From: Fodinibacter sp963763015
GTDB lineage: Bacteria; Actinomycetota; Actinomycetes; Actinomycetales; Dermatophilaceae
Direction of reading: 5' to 3'
Assembly: GCA_963763015.1 (NCBI GenBank)
Contig: CAVXML010000009.1
Location: 434,001 to 498,000, forward strand
Length of the DNA: 64,000 nucleotides
Under the pieces are notes generated by a model, which ran no database searches, was not told the DNA's origin, and saw only the letters and a list, made by a program, of their open reading frames with translations. Position numbers and translations under genes: made by a program. This document shows, piece by piece, positions 24,129-33,995 of the stretch. Each line of letters begins with the position of its first letter. Position 1 is the first letter of the stretch.

Positions 24129-25423
24129 CAGGCGTGGACCTCCAGGCCGAACATGGCCGGCACCCGGTCCAGCGCCTCGAGGAGCGCATCGACCTCGCCG
24201 GGCGTGTTGTACGCCGCGACGCTGGCCCGGGTGCTCGCCTGCACCCTGAGGGCCCGGTGCAGTGGCCAGGCGCAGTGGTGCCCGACGCGCACGGCGACGC
24301 CACGGTCGTCGAGCACCTGTCCGACGTCGTGCGCGTGCACTCCGTCGACGGTGAAGGCCACCGCCCCCCCACGCTCGCGCAGGTCGTCCGGGCCGAGCAC
24401 CCGGACCCAGGGGCGGGTGGCCAGGCCGGCCAGGAGCCGCTCGGTCAGCGCCTGCTCGTGGGCATGGACCCGCTCGACCCCGAGCTCGCGCACGTAGTCG
24501 CAGGCAGCGGCGAGGCCGACGGCCTGGGCGGCGACAGGGACACCGGCCTCGAACTTCTGCGGCACCGGCGCGTACGTCGCGCGCTCCATCGTGACCGTCT
24601 CGATCATGGAGCCACCGGTCAGGAACACCGGCATCTCGTCGAGCAGCTCGGGGCGGCCCCAGAGCACCCCGATCCCGAGCGGGCCGAACATCTTGTGGCC
24701 CGAGAAGGCCAACAGGTCCACCCCGAGGTCGCCGACGTCCACCGGCAGGTGGGGCACCGACTGGCAGGCGTCGAGCACGACCAGCGCGCCGGCCGCGTGG
24801 GCGCGGGCCGTGAGCTCGCGCACCGGGGTGATCGTCCCGAGGACGTTGGAGACGTGGGTGAACGCGAAGACCTTGGTGCGCTCCGTGAGCAGGTCGTCGA
24901 GATCGGACAGGTCGAGTCGGCCGCCCTCGGTCACCGGCACCCAACGCAGCGTCGCCCCGGTGCGCCGGCAGGCCTCCTGCCAGGGGATGAGGTTGGCGTG
25001 GTGCTCCATCTCGGTGACGAGCACCTCGTCACCGGGGCCGAGCCGGAACCGGTCGCCGTGCCCTCCGCCACCACCTGCGGTGCCGTTGGTGAGGGCGTAG
25101 GCGACGAGGTTGATCGCCTCGGTGGCGTTGCGGGTGAAGACGACCTCCGACGCCCGGGCGCCGATGAACTCTGCGATCGTCGCGCGCGCCGACTCGTACG
25201 CGTCGGTGCCCTCCTCGGAGAGCTGGTGCGCACCGCGGTGGACCGCGGCGTTGGTGTGCTCGTAGAACCGGCGCTCGGCGTCGAGCACCTGGCGCGGCTT
25301 GTGGGAGGTCGCACCCGAGTCGAGGTAGACCAGCGGGTGCCCCCCGCGCACGGTGCGCGCCAGGATCGGGAAGTCGGCCCGGATGCGGGCCAGCTCCTCG
25401 TCGGGGAAGGGGACGCCGTCCAC
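24128..25423 (-). CDS. sufS: Cysteine desulfurase SufS
   Basis: 431 aa PLP enzyme of group II (SufS/CsdB) that moves sulfur from cysteine to SufU. YLDSGATSHKP and HRGAHQLSEE near the N-terminus, the PLP lysine in FSGHKMFGPLGIGVLWG, and the catalytic cysteine loop RVGHHCAWPLH (about residue 370) are all intact. The GTG start at 25423 directly follows the sufC TGA. Confidence 0.95.
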   Translation of the reverse strand: MDGVPFPDEELARIRADFPILARTVRGGHPLVYLDSGATSHKPRQVLDAERRFYEHTNAAVHRGAHQLSEEGTDAYESARATIAEFIGARASEVVFTRNATEAINLVAYALTNGTAGGGGGHGDRFRLGPGDEVLVTEMEHHANLIPWQEACRRTGATLRWVPVTEGGRLDLSDLDDLLTERTKVFAFTHVSNVLGTITPVRELTARAHAAGALVVLDACQSVPHLPVDVGDLGVDLLAFSGHKMFGPLGIGVLWGRPELLDEMPVFLTGGSMIETVTMERATYAPVPQKFEAGVPVAAQAVGLAAACDYVRELGVERVHAHEQALTERLLAGLATRPWVRVLGPDDLRERGGAVAFTVDGVHAHDVGQVLDDRGVAVRVGHHCAWPLHRALRVQASTRASVAAYNTPGEVDALLEALDRVPAMFGLEVHA

Positions 25424-26194
25424 TCAGGCCTCGACGGTCTCGGTGGTCAGGAAGCGGTCGTAGCCCTCGGCCTCGAGGCGGTCGGCGAGCTCGGGGCCGC
25501 CCTCCTCGGCGATCCGGCCGTCGACGAAGACGTGCACGAAGTCGGGCGTGATGTAGCGCAGGATGCGCGTGTAGTGCGTGATGAGGAGCACGCCGGCACC
25601 GGTGGCCTCCTTGGCGCGGTTGACGCCCTCGGACACGACGCGCAGGGCGTCGACGTCCAGGCCGGAGTCGGTCTCGTCGAGGATGGCGATCCTCGGCCGG
25701 AGGAGCTCCATCTGGAGGATCTCGTGGCGCTTCTTCTCGCCGCCGGAGAAGCCCTCGTTGACGTTGCGCTCGGCGAACGCCGGGTCCATGCGCAGGTGGG
25801 CCATGGCGCCCTTCATGTCCTTGACCCAGGTGCGCAGCTTCGGGGACTCACCGTCGATGGCGGTCTTGGCGGTCCTGAGGAAGTTGGAGACCGACACGCC
25901 CGGCACCTCGACGGGGTACTGCATCGCGAGGAAGAGGCCGGCCCGGGCGCGCTCGTCGACCTTCATCGCGAGGACGTCCTCGCCGTCGAGGGTCACCGAA
26001 CCCGAGGTCACCCTGTACTTGGGGTGACCCGCGACCGAGTAGGCCAGGGTGGACTTGCCGGACCCGTTGGGCCCCATGATGGCGTGGGTCTCGCCGGAGC
26101 GGACGGTCAGGGTGACCCCGCGGAGGATCTCCGTGACGGCGCCCTGCTCGCTCTCGACGGAGACGTGGAGGTCCTTGATCTCAAGGGTGGTCAT
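25424..26194 (-). CDS. sufC: Fe-S cluster assembly ATPase SufC
   Basis: 256 aa ABC-type ATPase that drives the SufBCD scaffold. Walker A GPNGSGKST, Q-loop FLAMQYPVEVPGV, signature FSGGEKKR, Walker B IAILDETDSGLDVDA, His-loop LLITHYTRIL. ATG at 26194 gives the family start MTTLEIKDLHV. A GTG at 26203 in the same frame, directly behind the Rieske gene stop with GAGAG upstream, is a real alternative. Confidence 0.95.
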   Translation of the reverse strand: MTTLEIKDLHVSVESEQGAVTEILRGVTLTVRSGETHAIMGPNGSGKSTLAYSVAGHPKYRVTSGSVTLDGEDVLAMKVDERARAGLFLAMQYPVEVPGVSVSNFLRTAKTAIDGESPKLRTWVKDMKGAMAHLRMDPAFAERNVNEGFSGGEKKRHEILQMELLRPRIAILDETDSGLDVDALRVVSEGVNRAKEATGAGVLLITHYTRILRYITPDFVHVFVDGRIAEEGGPELADRLEAEGYDRFLTTETVEA

Positions 26195-26203
26195 CTGGGG
26201 CAC

Positions 26204-26584
26204 TCAGCTCTCGTAGACGGTGGTTCTCGGGGAGTCCACGGGGGCCGTGCCCCCCGTGAGGGCGACGTAGACGTCGTTCCCCTCGATGCGGACGGTGTGG
26301 ACGGCGATGGGGACCACGGCGGGTGGCCCGGTGGGCTCGCCGGTACGGAGGTCGAACCGGGACCCGTGCAGCCAGCACTCAAGGGTGCAGCCGTCGAGCT
26401 CACCCTCGGACAGCGACACGTTGGCGTGGGTGCAGGTGTCGTCGACACAGTGCACGTCTCCGTCGGCGGTACGGACGATCGAGACCCGGCGGCCCTCGAT
26501 CTCGGCCAGGGCGGCGCCGACGACGGGCAGCTCGTCGAGGCGGCAGACCCGCACGAAGCCGGTGTCGGTCAGCTGCTCGCTCAT
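26204..26584 (-). CDS. Rieske-type ferredoxin in the suf operon
   Basis: 126 aa. The two Rieske cluster loops are CTHANVSLSEG (C-x-H) and CWLHGSRFDLRTG (C-x2-H), so a [2Fe-2S] site with two Cys and two His is complete. It is a soluble NirD/BphF-like ferredoxin without membrane segment. Actinobacterial suf operons often carry such a gene between sufD and sufC (knowledge). It may supply electrons for cluster assembly (inference). It overlaps the sufD end by 4 bases. Confidence 0.9.
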   Translation of the reverse strand: MSEQLTDTGFVRVCRLDELPVVGAALAEIEGRRVSIVRTADGDVHCVDDTCTHANVSLSEGELDGCTLECWLHGSRFDLRTGEPTGPPAVVPIAVHTVRIEGNDVYVALTGGTAPVDSPRTTVYES

Positions 26585-27759
26585 GCGACGCCTCCGGCGA
26601 GCTCCAGCTCGATCGCGGCCATGAGCCGCTCCTGGACCTCCGCGACGCCGATGCGTCCCACGACGCTCGCGAAGAACCCGCGCACGACCAGCCGGCGGGC
26701 CTCGTCCTCGGGGACGCCGCGCGACATGAGGTAGAAGAGCTGCTGGTCGTCGAACCGACCGGTCGCGGAGGCGTGCCCGGCCCCGATGATCTCGCCGGTC
26801 TCGATCTCGAGGTTCGGCACGGAGTCCGCTCGGGCACCGTCGGTGAGGATGAGGTTGCGGTTCAGCTCGTAGGTGTCGGTGCCCTCGGCGCTCGCCCGGA
26901 TGAGGACGTCACCGACCCACACGGTGTGGGCCGTGTCGCCCTGGAGGGCGCCCTTGTACTCGACGTTGGACCGGCAGTGCGGCGCCGAGTGGTCGACGAA
27001 CAGCCGGTGCTCGAGGTGCTGGCCGGCATCCGCGAAGTAGACGCCGAGGCCCTCGAACGACCCCCCGGGTCCGGTGTACGAGGCGTTGGTGTTGAACCGG
27101 ACGATGCCGCCGCCGATCGTCACGGCGATGTGCCGCACCGAGGCGTCGCGCCCGATGACGAGGTCGTGCTGGGCCAGGTGGTGGGCGTCGTCGTCCCACT
27201 CCTGCACGGTGACCAGGGTGACCTGGGCGCCGTCACCGGCCACGACGGAGAGCACCTCGCTGTAGTCGGAGGCGCCGGCGTGCTCGAGCACGATGGTGGC
27301 GCGGGCGAACCGACCGACGCGCACGAGAAGGTGACCGTGGACGACCTCGCGCTCGACGCCGGTGAGCCGGATCCGCACCGGCTCGTCGAGCTCGGCCTCG
27401 GCCGGGACGTCCAGCACGGCGACGCCGCCACTGTGGGCGGCGGCGACGGCGGCGGCCCGGTCACCGGGCGCTGGTGCGCCGCTGGCACGCCACTCCTCCA
27501 CGGATGCCGTGCCGAGCGTGACGCCGTCGGGGAGCGACTCGCTCCACTCGAGGTGCGCACCGCTGGGCTCGTCACGGAACAGCACTCCCAGGCGGTCGAC
27601 CGGCGTGAACCGCCACTCCTCCTCGCGGCCCGTGGGCTGCGGGAAGTCGGCGACGGCGTACGACGTCGTCCGCTCGGCGCGCGACTGGTTCGGGACCATC
27701 GTCGCGGCGCTGTCGGTGTGCGCTCCCGTAGTGGGGCGCTGGGGGGTGAGCAGGCTCAT
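26581..27759 (-). CDS. sufD: Fe-S cluster scaffold protein SufD
   Basis: 392 aa, SufBD beta-helix. Late motifs FYLMSRGVPEDEARRLVVRGFF and the preceding HSAPHCRSNVEYKGAL are typical. SufD partners with SufB and SufC in the SufBC2D complex. The N-terminal region EEEWRFTPVDRL contacts the complex core. ATG at 27759 immediately follows the sufB stop. Paralogue of sufB. Confidence 0.94.
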   Translation of the reverse strand: MSLLTPQRPTTGAHTDSAATMVPNQSRAERTTSYAVADFPQPTGREEEWRFTPVDRLGVLFRDEPSGAHLEWSESLPDGVTLGTASVEEWRASGAPAPGDRAAAVAAAHSGGVAVLDVPAEAELDEPVRIRLTGVEREVVHGHLLVRVGRFARATIVLEHAGASDYSEVLSVVAGDGAQVTLVTVQEWDDDAHHLAQHDLVIGRDASVRHIAVTIGGGIVRFNTNASYTGPGGSFEGLGVYFADAGQHLEHRLFVDHSAPHCRSNVEYKGALQGDTAHTVWVGDVLIRASAEGTDTYELNRNLILTDGARADSVPNLEIETGEIIGAGHASATGRFDDQQLFYLMSRGVPEDEARRLVVRGFFASVVGRIGVAEVQERLMAAIELELAGGVA

Positions 27760-29177
<1,418 letters not shown>

Positions 29178-29181
<4 letters not shown>

Positions 29182-29870
29182 GACGGTGGCCTCTCGGTGG
29201 TCGGGGTGGGAACGAACGTCGTGCAGACGTGGTCGCCGTGGGCCAGGGTGGCCAGGCGCTGGACGTGGACCCCGAGGAGCCGGGAGAAGGTCTCGGTCTC
29301 GGCCTCGCAGATCTCGGGGAACTCGCTGGCCACGTGCTGGACGGGGCAGTGCCCCTGGCAGAGCTGGATGCCGGTCAGCGGGGCCGACCCCGCGTCCACC
29401 GGCCGTGCGGAGGCGGCGAAGCCGTCGGCATTGAGGGCCTCGACGAGTGCCCCGGCCCGTGCCGGGGTGCCGGGGCCGGCCGCCTCGATGTGGGCGGCGT
29501 AGCGCTCCTCGAGGGCCGCTCCGCGCTGCGCGGCGAACTGCTGGACCGCGGACTCCCCCACCGTGGCGCGCAGGAACCGCAGCGCGTCCCCGGCGAGGTG
29601 GTCGTAGTCGCTCGCCAGCGAGCGGTGGCCCTGCTCGGTGAGGACCCAGGCCTTCGCCGGCCGTCCTCGCCGGCGCGGCCCGACGGCATCCCTGGCCTCG
29701 ACGAGCCCGTCGGCGCTCAGCCCGTCGACGTGACGGCGCACGGCGGTCTCGGTGAGTCCCAGTCGTCCGGCGAGGGCCTGGATGCTCACCGGGCCCGCCT
29801 CACTCACGACGCGCAGCACCCGGTCGCGGGTGCGCGACTCCAGAATGCGGGGATCGGACGGATTAACCAC
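29178..29870 (-). CDS. sufR: Fe-S sensing repressor SufR
   Basis: 230 aa. N-terminal winged helix-turn-helix (about 15-75): VSIQALAGRLGLTETAVRR, then the wing RRRGRPAKAW. The C-terminal domain carries cysteines for a [4Fe-4S] cluster: CQGHCPVQH, EICEAE and CTTF, as in cyanobacterial and mycobacterial SufR (knowledge). As the first gene it can repress the operon when clusters are plentiful. GTG at 29870 is chosen because TTGGAC-N18-TAACAT ends six bases upstream, a leaderless layout. An inverted repeat brackets this promoter. Confidence 0.93.
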
Positions 29871-29876
29871 ACACCC

Positions 29877-29906
29877 ATGTTAGGTAATTCCGCGCGGGCA
29901 GTCCAA
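29877..29906 (-). promoter_or_regulatory. suf operon promoter (leaderless)
   Basis: Minus-strand -35 TTGGAC (29901-29906), 18-base spacer, -10 TAACAT (29877-29882), then six bases to the sufR GTG. The best-formed promoter of the window. Confidence 0.6.
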
Positions 29907-29921
29907 GCAAGGGTCACCTAA
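29880..29921. promoter_or_regulatory. Inverted repeat bracketing the suf promoter (operator candidate)
   Basis: TTAGGTAA (29880-29887) and TCACCTAA (29914-29921): eight-base half sites with one mismatch, 26 bases apart. One half overlaps the -10, the other lies upstream of the -35. A plausible SufR site, but a shared role with the pssA end cannot be excluded. Confidence 0.45.
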
Positions 29922-29922
29922 G

Positions 29923-30855
29923 TCACCCCTCGAGCTCGACCACCTCGTCGATCTCGTCGACCTCGTCCTCGTCGAGGGGGAGGAAGACCGACGGCATCCG
30001 GGTGCGGGGTGGGGCGACCGCGTCGCTGCCGAACACCCGTTCACGCACGGTGGCCGTCAGGACCCCGAGGGGTGCGGTCAGCACGTAGCCGTACGCGACG
30101 ACCAGCGCCGTGAGCCCGGGTGCCAGCACCAGTCCCACGGCCACGGCGAGGAGGACCGTCGCCGTGGTGACCCTGGCCGTCCGGTTCGTCGGCGAGAGGA
30201 GCGCCCGGAACGACCGGAACCGCACCGTCATCACCATGAGCAGCGCCGGGACGATGCTCACGAGGAGCGGGAACCACGCGCGCCACGGACCCGCCGCCGG
30301 ACCGAAGGACGGCGCGTCCAGGGCGAGGATGGTCGCCATGACCACCGCCGCCGCCCCGGGGGAGGGCAGGCCGACGAAGTACCGCTTGTCGGCCAAGGGG
30401 TCGATCGTCACGTTGAACCGGGCCAGCCGGAAGGCCGAGCAGGCCAACCAGAGGAAGGCCGCCAGCCACGCCAGGACGGGCCACTCGTCCAGGGCCCAGG
30501 TGTGGATGAGGACGGCGGGAGCCAGCCCGAAGGAGACCAGGTCGGCGAGGGAGTCCAGCTGGAGGCCGAACGGCGACGTGGCGCCCACGAGCCGTGCGAC
30601 GAAGCCGTCCGCGATGTCGAGGACGATCGAGACGGCGATGAGCGAGGCGGCCAGGGTGAAGCTGCCCCGGAAGGCCAGGAGCACCGAGGACAGCCCGCTC
30701 ATCATGTTCAGGGTCGTGAAGGCGCTGGGGGCCAGCAGCCGGGCCCGCTCTCGCTTGGGAAGCTGGCGGAGCGAGACCACCCGCGCCCCGGTCGGCGAGA
30801 CCAGCCGCCAGCGCGCGAGGATGCGGCGCCGACCGGGCGCCGCGGGCGTGCTCAC
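29923..30855 (-). CDS. pssA: CDP-diacylglycerol-serine O-phosphatidyltransferase
   Basis: 310 aa membrane enzyme making phosphatidylserine. The CDP-alcohol motif is complete: DIADGFVARLVGATSPFGLQ with downstream LDSLADLVSFGLAP (D-x2-DG-x2-AR-x8-G-x3-D-x3-D). About eight transmembrane helices follow. The start region TTLNMMSG is PssA-like. A GTGA junction couples it to psd upstream, so both steps to phosphatidylethanolamine are encoded together. The tail DEDEVDEIDEVVELEG is strongly acidic. Confidence 0.92.
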   Translation of the reverse strand: MSTPAAPGRRRILARWRLVSPTGARVVSLRQLPKRERARLLAPSAFTTLNMMSGLSSVLLAFRGSFTLAASLIAVSIVLDIADGFVARLVGATSPFGLQLDSLADLVSFGLAPAVLIHTWALDEWPVLAWLAAFLWLACSAFRLARFNVTIDPLADKRYFVGLPSPGAAAVVMATILALDAPSFGPAAGPWRAWFPLLVSIVPALLMVMTVRFRSFRALLSPTNRTARVTTATVLLAVAVGLVLAPGLTALVVAYGYVLTAPLGVLTATVRERVFGSDAVAPPRTRMPSVFLPLDEDEVDEIDEVVELEG

Positions 30856-31523
30856 GAGGTCACCGGGACGGCGTGCGGCCAGCGGGCGATGACCGTCTCG
30901 CCGGCGACCACTCGCTCCCCCCTCAGGACGAGCAGGTCACACTCCATCGGCACGAAGACGTCCATCCGCGAACCGAACTTCATCAGCCCCACCCTGGCCC
31001 CCGTCTCGATCTCGTCCCCGACCGACACTCGGGTCACGACGCGGCGCGCCATGAGCCCGACGACCTGCCGGAAGTGCACCCGGCGCACGTGACCCGCCAC
31101 CTCCCGCTCCACCGTGATGTCGGCCCGCTCGTTGAGGTGCGCGCTCTCGTGCCGGTACGCCGCGTACCAGGCACCGGGACGCTCCGCGACCTCGGTCACC
31201 CGACCCCCGTACGGCGAGCGGTTGATGTGGACGTCGAACGCCGAGAGGAAGATGCTGACCTGCTGCCACTCCCCGTCCGGCGCGACCCCCGCCTGGCCGG
31301 GACCGGCGTGCATGACCTTTCCGTCGGCCGGGGCCAGGACGTCGTCGACCGGCACGACGCGGTGGTCGGGGGTCCGGTCGGGGTCGCGGAAGAAGGCCGC
31401 CACGGCGAGCGGGAGGAGGCCGAGGGCCGCCGCCGTGCGAGGGCGGCCCAGGACCGCGGCGAGGGCGGCGGGCGCGGTGGCGACCGCCGCGGCAGGCACG
31501 GCCTCCCGGTCGATGCGTGGCAT
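30852..31523 (-). CDS. psd: Phosphatidylserine decarboxylase (short type)
   Basis: 223 aa proenzyme. Autocleavage occurs at the Gly-Ser of KFGSRMD (about residue 192), which makes the pyruvoyl group of the alpha chain. APADGKVM, FLSAFDVHINRSPYGG and the His of YRHESAHLNER are conserved. Short length and the FGS site place it in the archaeal-type/group II Psd set found in mycobacteria and Streptomyces (knowledge). A hydrophobic segment AAALGLLPLAVAAFF near residue 35 anchors it. It is the first gene of psd-pssA and diverges from the ABC gene over 25 bases. Confidence 0.92.
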   Translation of the reverse strand: MPRIDREAVPAAAVATAPAALAAVLGRPRTAAALGLLPLAVAAFFRDPDRTPDHRVVPVDDVLAPADGKVMHAGPGQAGVAPDGEWQQVSIFLSAFDVHINRSPYGGRVTEVAERPGAWYAAYRHESAHLNERADITVEREVAGHVRRVHFRQVVGLMARRVVTRVSVGDEIETGARVGLMKFGSRMDVFVPMECDLLVLRGERVVAGETVIARWPHAVPVTS

Positions 31524-31530
31524 GGCCGCC

Positions 31531-31536
31531 AGCCTA
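31531..31536 (-). promoter_or_regulatory. Candidate -10 box of psd (leaderless)
   Basis: TAGGCT on the minus strand, seven bases before the psd ATG. It shares the palindrome CCTAGG (31533-31538) with the plus-strand box. Confidence 0.5.
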
Positions 31537-31540
31537 GGAT
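31535..31540 (+). promoter_or_regulatory. Candidate -10 box of the ABC ATPase gene (leaderless)
   Basis: TAGGAT with eight bases to the ATG at 31549. It overlaps the psd -10 by two bases. Confidence 0.5.
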
Positions 31541-31548
31541 GTCCGACC

Positions 31549-32259
31549 ATGGCCGAAGCCGTCGTGGTGCGCGACCTGCTCAGGACCTTCGGCCCGACCC
31601 GCGCGGTCGACGGCGCCTCCTGGTCGGCCGCCTCCGGGACGGTGACGGCGGTCCTCGGCCCGAACGGCGCCGGCAAGACGACCACCGTCGAGTGCCTCGA
31701 GGGACTCCAGCGCCCCGACGGCGGGGAGGTCCGCGTCCTCGGCACCGACCCGTGGCGTTCGGGCCCGGAACACCGGGCACGCGTCGGCGTCATGCTCCAG
31801 GACGGTGGCCTGCCCACCACGACCCGCCCGCTCACCCTCCTGCACCACCTGTCGTCGCTGTACGCCGTCCCGGCCCCCGTCGACGAGCTCGTCGCCAGGC
31901 TCGGGATCGGCGGCTTCTCGCGGACGACGGTCCGGCGCATGTCCGGCGGCCAGCGGCAGCGGGTCGCGCTCGCGGCCGCCCTCCTCCCCCGCCCGGACGT
32001 CGTGTTCCTCGACGAGCCCACGGCGGGCCTGGATCCCCACGCCCGGCTCGACGTCTGGGACCTGGTCCGGGACGAGGCCGGGCGGGGGGCGTGCGTGGTC
32101 GTGACCACCCACTCGTTCGAGGAGGCCGAGCGGATCGCCGACCGGGTCGTCATCCTCGCCGCCGGCCGGGTCGTGGCGGACGGCACCCTGGACGAGGTGC
32201 GGGGCGGTCGCCGGCTGGAGGACGTCTACTTCTCGCTGACCTCGGGATCGCCGCGGTGA
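31549..32259 (+). CDS. ABC transporter ATP-binding protein
   Basis: 236 aa ATPase of the CcmA/daunorubicin-resistance (type V) group. Walker A GPNGAGKTT near residue 37, MLQDGGLPTTTR Q-loop, signature MSGGQRQR, Walker B VVFLDEPTAGLD, H-loop VTTHSFEEAERIADR. It pairs with the permease that follows by a GTGA overlap. In M. tuberculosis the matching pair (Rv1457c-Rv1456c region) also lies between suf and cta genes (knowledge), which hints at a role in cytochrome or heme biogenesis, not proven. Confidence 0.92.
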   Translation: MAEAVVVRDLLRTFGPTRAVDGASWSAASGTVTAVLGPNGAGKTTTVECLEGLQRPDGGEVRVLGTDPWRSGPEHRARVGVMLQDGGLPTTTRPLTLLHHLSSLYAVPAPVDELVARLGIGGFSRTTVRRMSGGQRQRVALAAALLPRPDVVFLDEPTAGLDPHARLDVWDLVRDEAGRGACVVVTTHSFEEAERIADRVVILAAGRVVADGTLDEVRGGRRLEDVYFSLTSGSPR

Positions 32260-32999
32260 GCGCGGCAGCGCCGGCGGGCAGCCGCGTCGTGGCGGAGGCT
32301 CGGTTCGAGGCCCGGGCCCTGCTCTCCAACGGTGAACAGCTCCTCGTGTCCCTCGTCCTCCCGGCCATGGCCCTCGTCGGGCTCACGTTCGCGTCGGTCC
32401 CCGACCTCGGCCCGGGCAGCCGGGTGGATGCCGCCACGGCCGGAACGCTGGCGCTGGCCGTGATCTCCACCGCCTTCACCGGCCAGGCGATCGCCACCGG
32501 GTTCGACCGCAGGTCGGGGGTGCTCCGGCTCCTGGGAACCACCCCGCTGGGGCGCGGCGGACTGCTCTCCGGCAAGGCCGTGGCCGTGCTGTCGGTGGTG
32601 GGGGTGCAGGTCGTCGTCCTCGGCGGGCTCGGCCTGGCCCTGGGGGCGCGCCCCGAGCCGGCGGGACTCCTCCCCCTCGTCGTGACGCTCGTGCTGGGCA
32701 GCGCGACGTTCGTCGCGCTCGCGCTCCTCCTGGCCGGCACGCTGCGCGCCGAGGCCGTCCTCGCTGTGGCGAACCTGGTGTGGGTGCTTCTCCTGGGCCT
32801 CGGGACCCTCGTCCCCACGAGCCTCCTCCCGGGGGCGTTGGGTGAGGTCGCGGCGCTCCTGCCGTCCGGGGCGCTCGGTGACGCGGCACGGAGCGCCGTT
32901 CTCGACGGTGGGTGGCCGTGGGCCGAGTGGGCTGTCCTCCTGGGGTGGGGGGCCGCCGCGGCGGTGCTCGCGGCCAGGTTCTTCCGCTGGGGGGACTGA
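32256..32999 (+). CDS. ABC transporter permease (ABC-2 type)
   Basis: 247 aa with about six hydrophobic helices (LLVSLVLPAMALVGLTF; AVLSVVGVQVVVLGGLGLAL; LLPLVVTLVLGSATFVALALLL and others). RRSGVLRLLGTTPLGRGGLLSGKA in the first cytoplasmic loop is the coupling region of ABC-2 permeases. GTG start inside the ATPase stop. The ctaA gene follows 42 bases on, so these may be one transcript plus the internal ctaA promoter. Confidence 0.88.
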   Translation: MSAAAPAGSRVVAEARFEARALLSNGEQLLVSLVLPAMALVGLTFASVPDLGPGSRVDAATAGTLALAVISTAFTGQAIATGFDRRSGVLRLLGTTPLGRGGLLSGKAVAVLSVVGVQVVVLGGLGLALGARPEPAGLLPLVVTLVLGSATFVALALLLAGTLRAEAVLAVANLVWVLLLGLGTLVPTSLLPGALGEVAALLPSGALGDAARSAVLDGGWPWAEWAVLLGWGAAAAVLAARFFRWGD

Positions 33000-33028
33000 C
33001 CCTCGACAGGCCGGCCGGTGCCGCGCCG

Positions 33029-33034
33029 TAGCCT
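33029..33034 (+). promoter_or_regulatory. Candidate -10 box of ctaA (leaderless)
   Basis: TAGCCT with seven bases to the GTG at 33042. This favours 33042 over the upstream in-frame start at 33018. Confidence 0.5.
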
Positions 33035-33041
33035 TGGACCC

Positions 33042-33995
33042 GTGACGGACACCCGCACCCCCACCGCTGCCGCCGCCGTCCCGACCCGGGCGGGATCGCG
33101 CTGGCTCGCACCGATCCTCCTGGCCGACCTCGTCGCGCAGGTCGCGATCGTGGTCACCGGTGGCCTGGTGCGTGTGACTGGGAGCGGCCTGGGGTGCCCC
33201 ACATGGCCCGAGTGCGTCGACGGGTCGATCACCCCCACGGTCGAGCAGGCCGAGGGGTTCCACAAGTACATCGAGTTCGGCAACCGCACGCTGACCGGTG
33301 TGCTCGCGCTGCTCGCCCTGGCGGCTGTCCTCGCGGTGTGGCGCTGGGCACCTCGCCCCGCGATGAAGGTCGCCGCCGTGGCCGTGCTCGTGGGCGTCGT
33401 CGTGCAGGCCGTGCTCGGCGGGGTCACCGTCCTCCTCGGCCTGCACCCGGCGACCGTGGCCGCCCACTTCCTCGTCTCCGCGGCCCTGATCGCCGCCGCC
33501 GCCTACCTCTGGTTCGCCCGAGGCGAGAGTACTTCCGTGGCCGTGCCGCTCGTGCCGACGATGGTCACCCGCCTCGCGTGGGTGACCTGCGGGGTGGCGG
33601 CCGCCGTCCTCGTCCTCGGCACTGTCGTGACGGGCACGGGTCCGCACTCCGGTGATGCCGACGAGCCGGCCCGCTTCGGGTTCGACGCCCGCACGGTGTC
33701 CTGGCTGCACGCCGACGTCGTGATGCTCTTCCTCGGGCTCGTCGTGGCAACCTGGCTGGCGGCACGGCTCACCGCTCTCGACGGCGTGCGTGGCCCCGGG
33801 CGTGCCTGGCTGGTCGTCCTGCTCGTGAGCCTGGCCCAGGGGCTCATCGGCTACGTGCAGTACTTCACCGACCTGCCGGAGGCCCTCGTCGTCGCTCACA
33901 TGCTCGGCGCCAGCCTGCTCGTCGTGGCGCTGACCCACGGCATCCTCGCCCTGCGGCGTCGCTCCGAGTCGCCCCTGCAGCACGCGCTCCGCTAG
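33042..33995 (+). CDS. ctaA: Heme A synthase (COX15/CtaA)
   Basis: Oxidizes heme O to heme A for cytochrome c oxidase. 317 aa with eight transmembrane helices. Four heme-ligand histidines are recognisable: HKYIEFGNRTLTG (His and the catalytic Glu), TVAAHFLVSA, SWLHADVVML and VVAHMLGASLL. TGGLVRVTGSGLGCPTWPEC in the first loop holds the Cys pair region (only one is clear). GTG start set by the TAGCCT hexamer. It overlaps the convergent regulator gene by 4 bases. Functional partner of ctaB at 37.3 kb. Confidence 0.93.
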   Translation: MTDTRTPTAAAAVPTRAGSRWLAPILLADLVAQVAIVVTGGLVRVTGSGLGCPTWPECVDGSITPTVEQAEGFHKYIEFGNRTLTGVLALLALAAVLAVWRWAPRPAMKVAAVAVLVGVVVQAVLGGVTVLLGLHPATVAAHFLVSAALIAAAAYLWFARGESTSVAVPLVPTMVTRLAWVTCGVAAAVLVLGTVVTGTGPHSGDADEPARFGFDARTVSWLHADVVMLFLGLVVATWLAARLTALDGVRGPGRAWLVVLLVSLAQGLIGYVQYFTDLPEALVVAHMLGASLLVVALTHGILALRRRSESPLQHALR

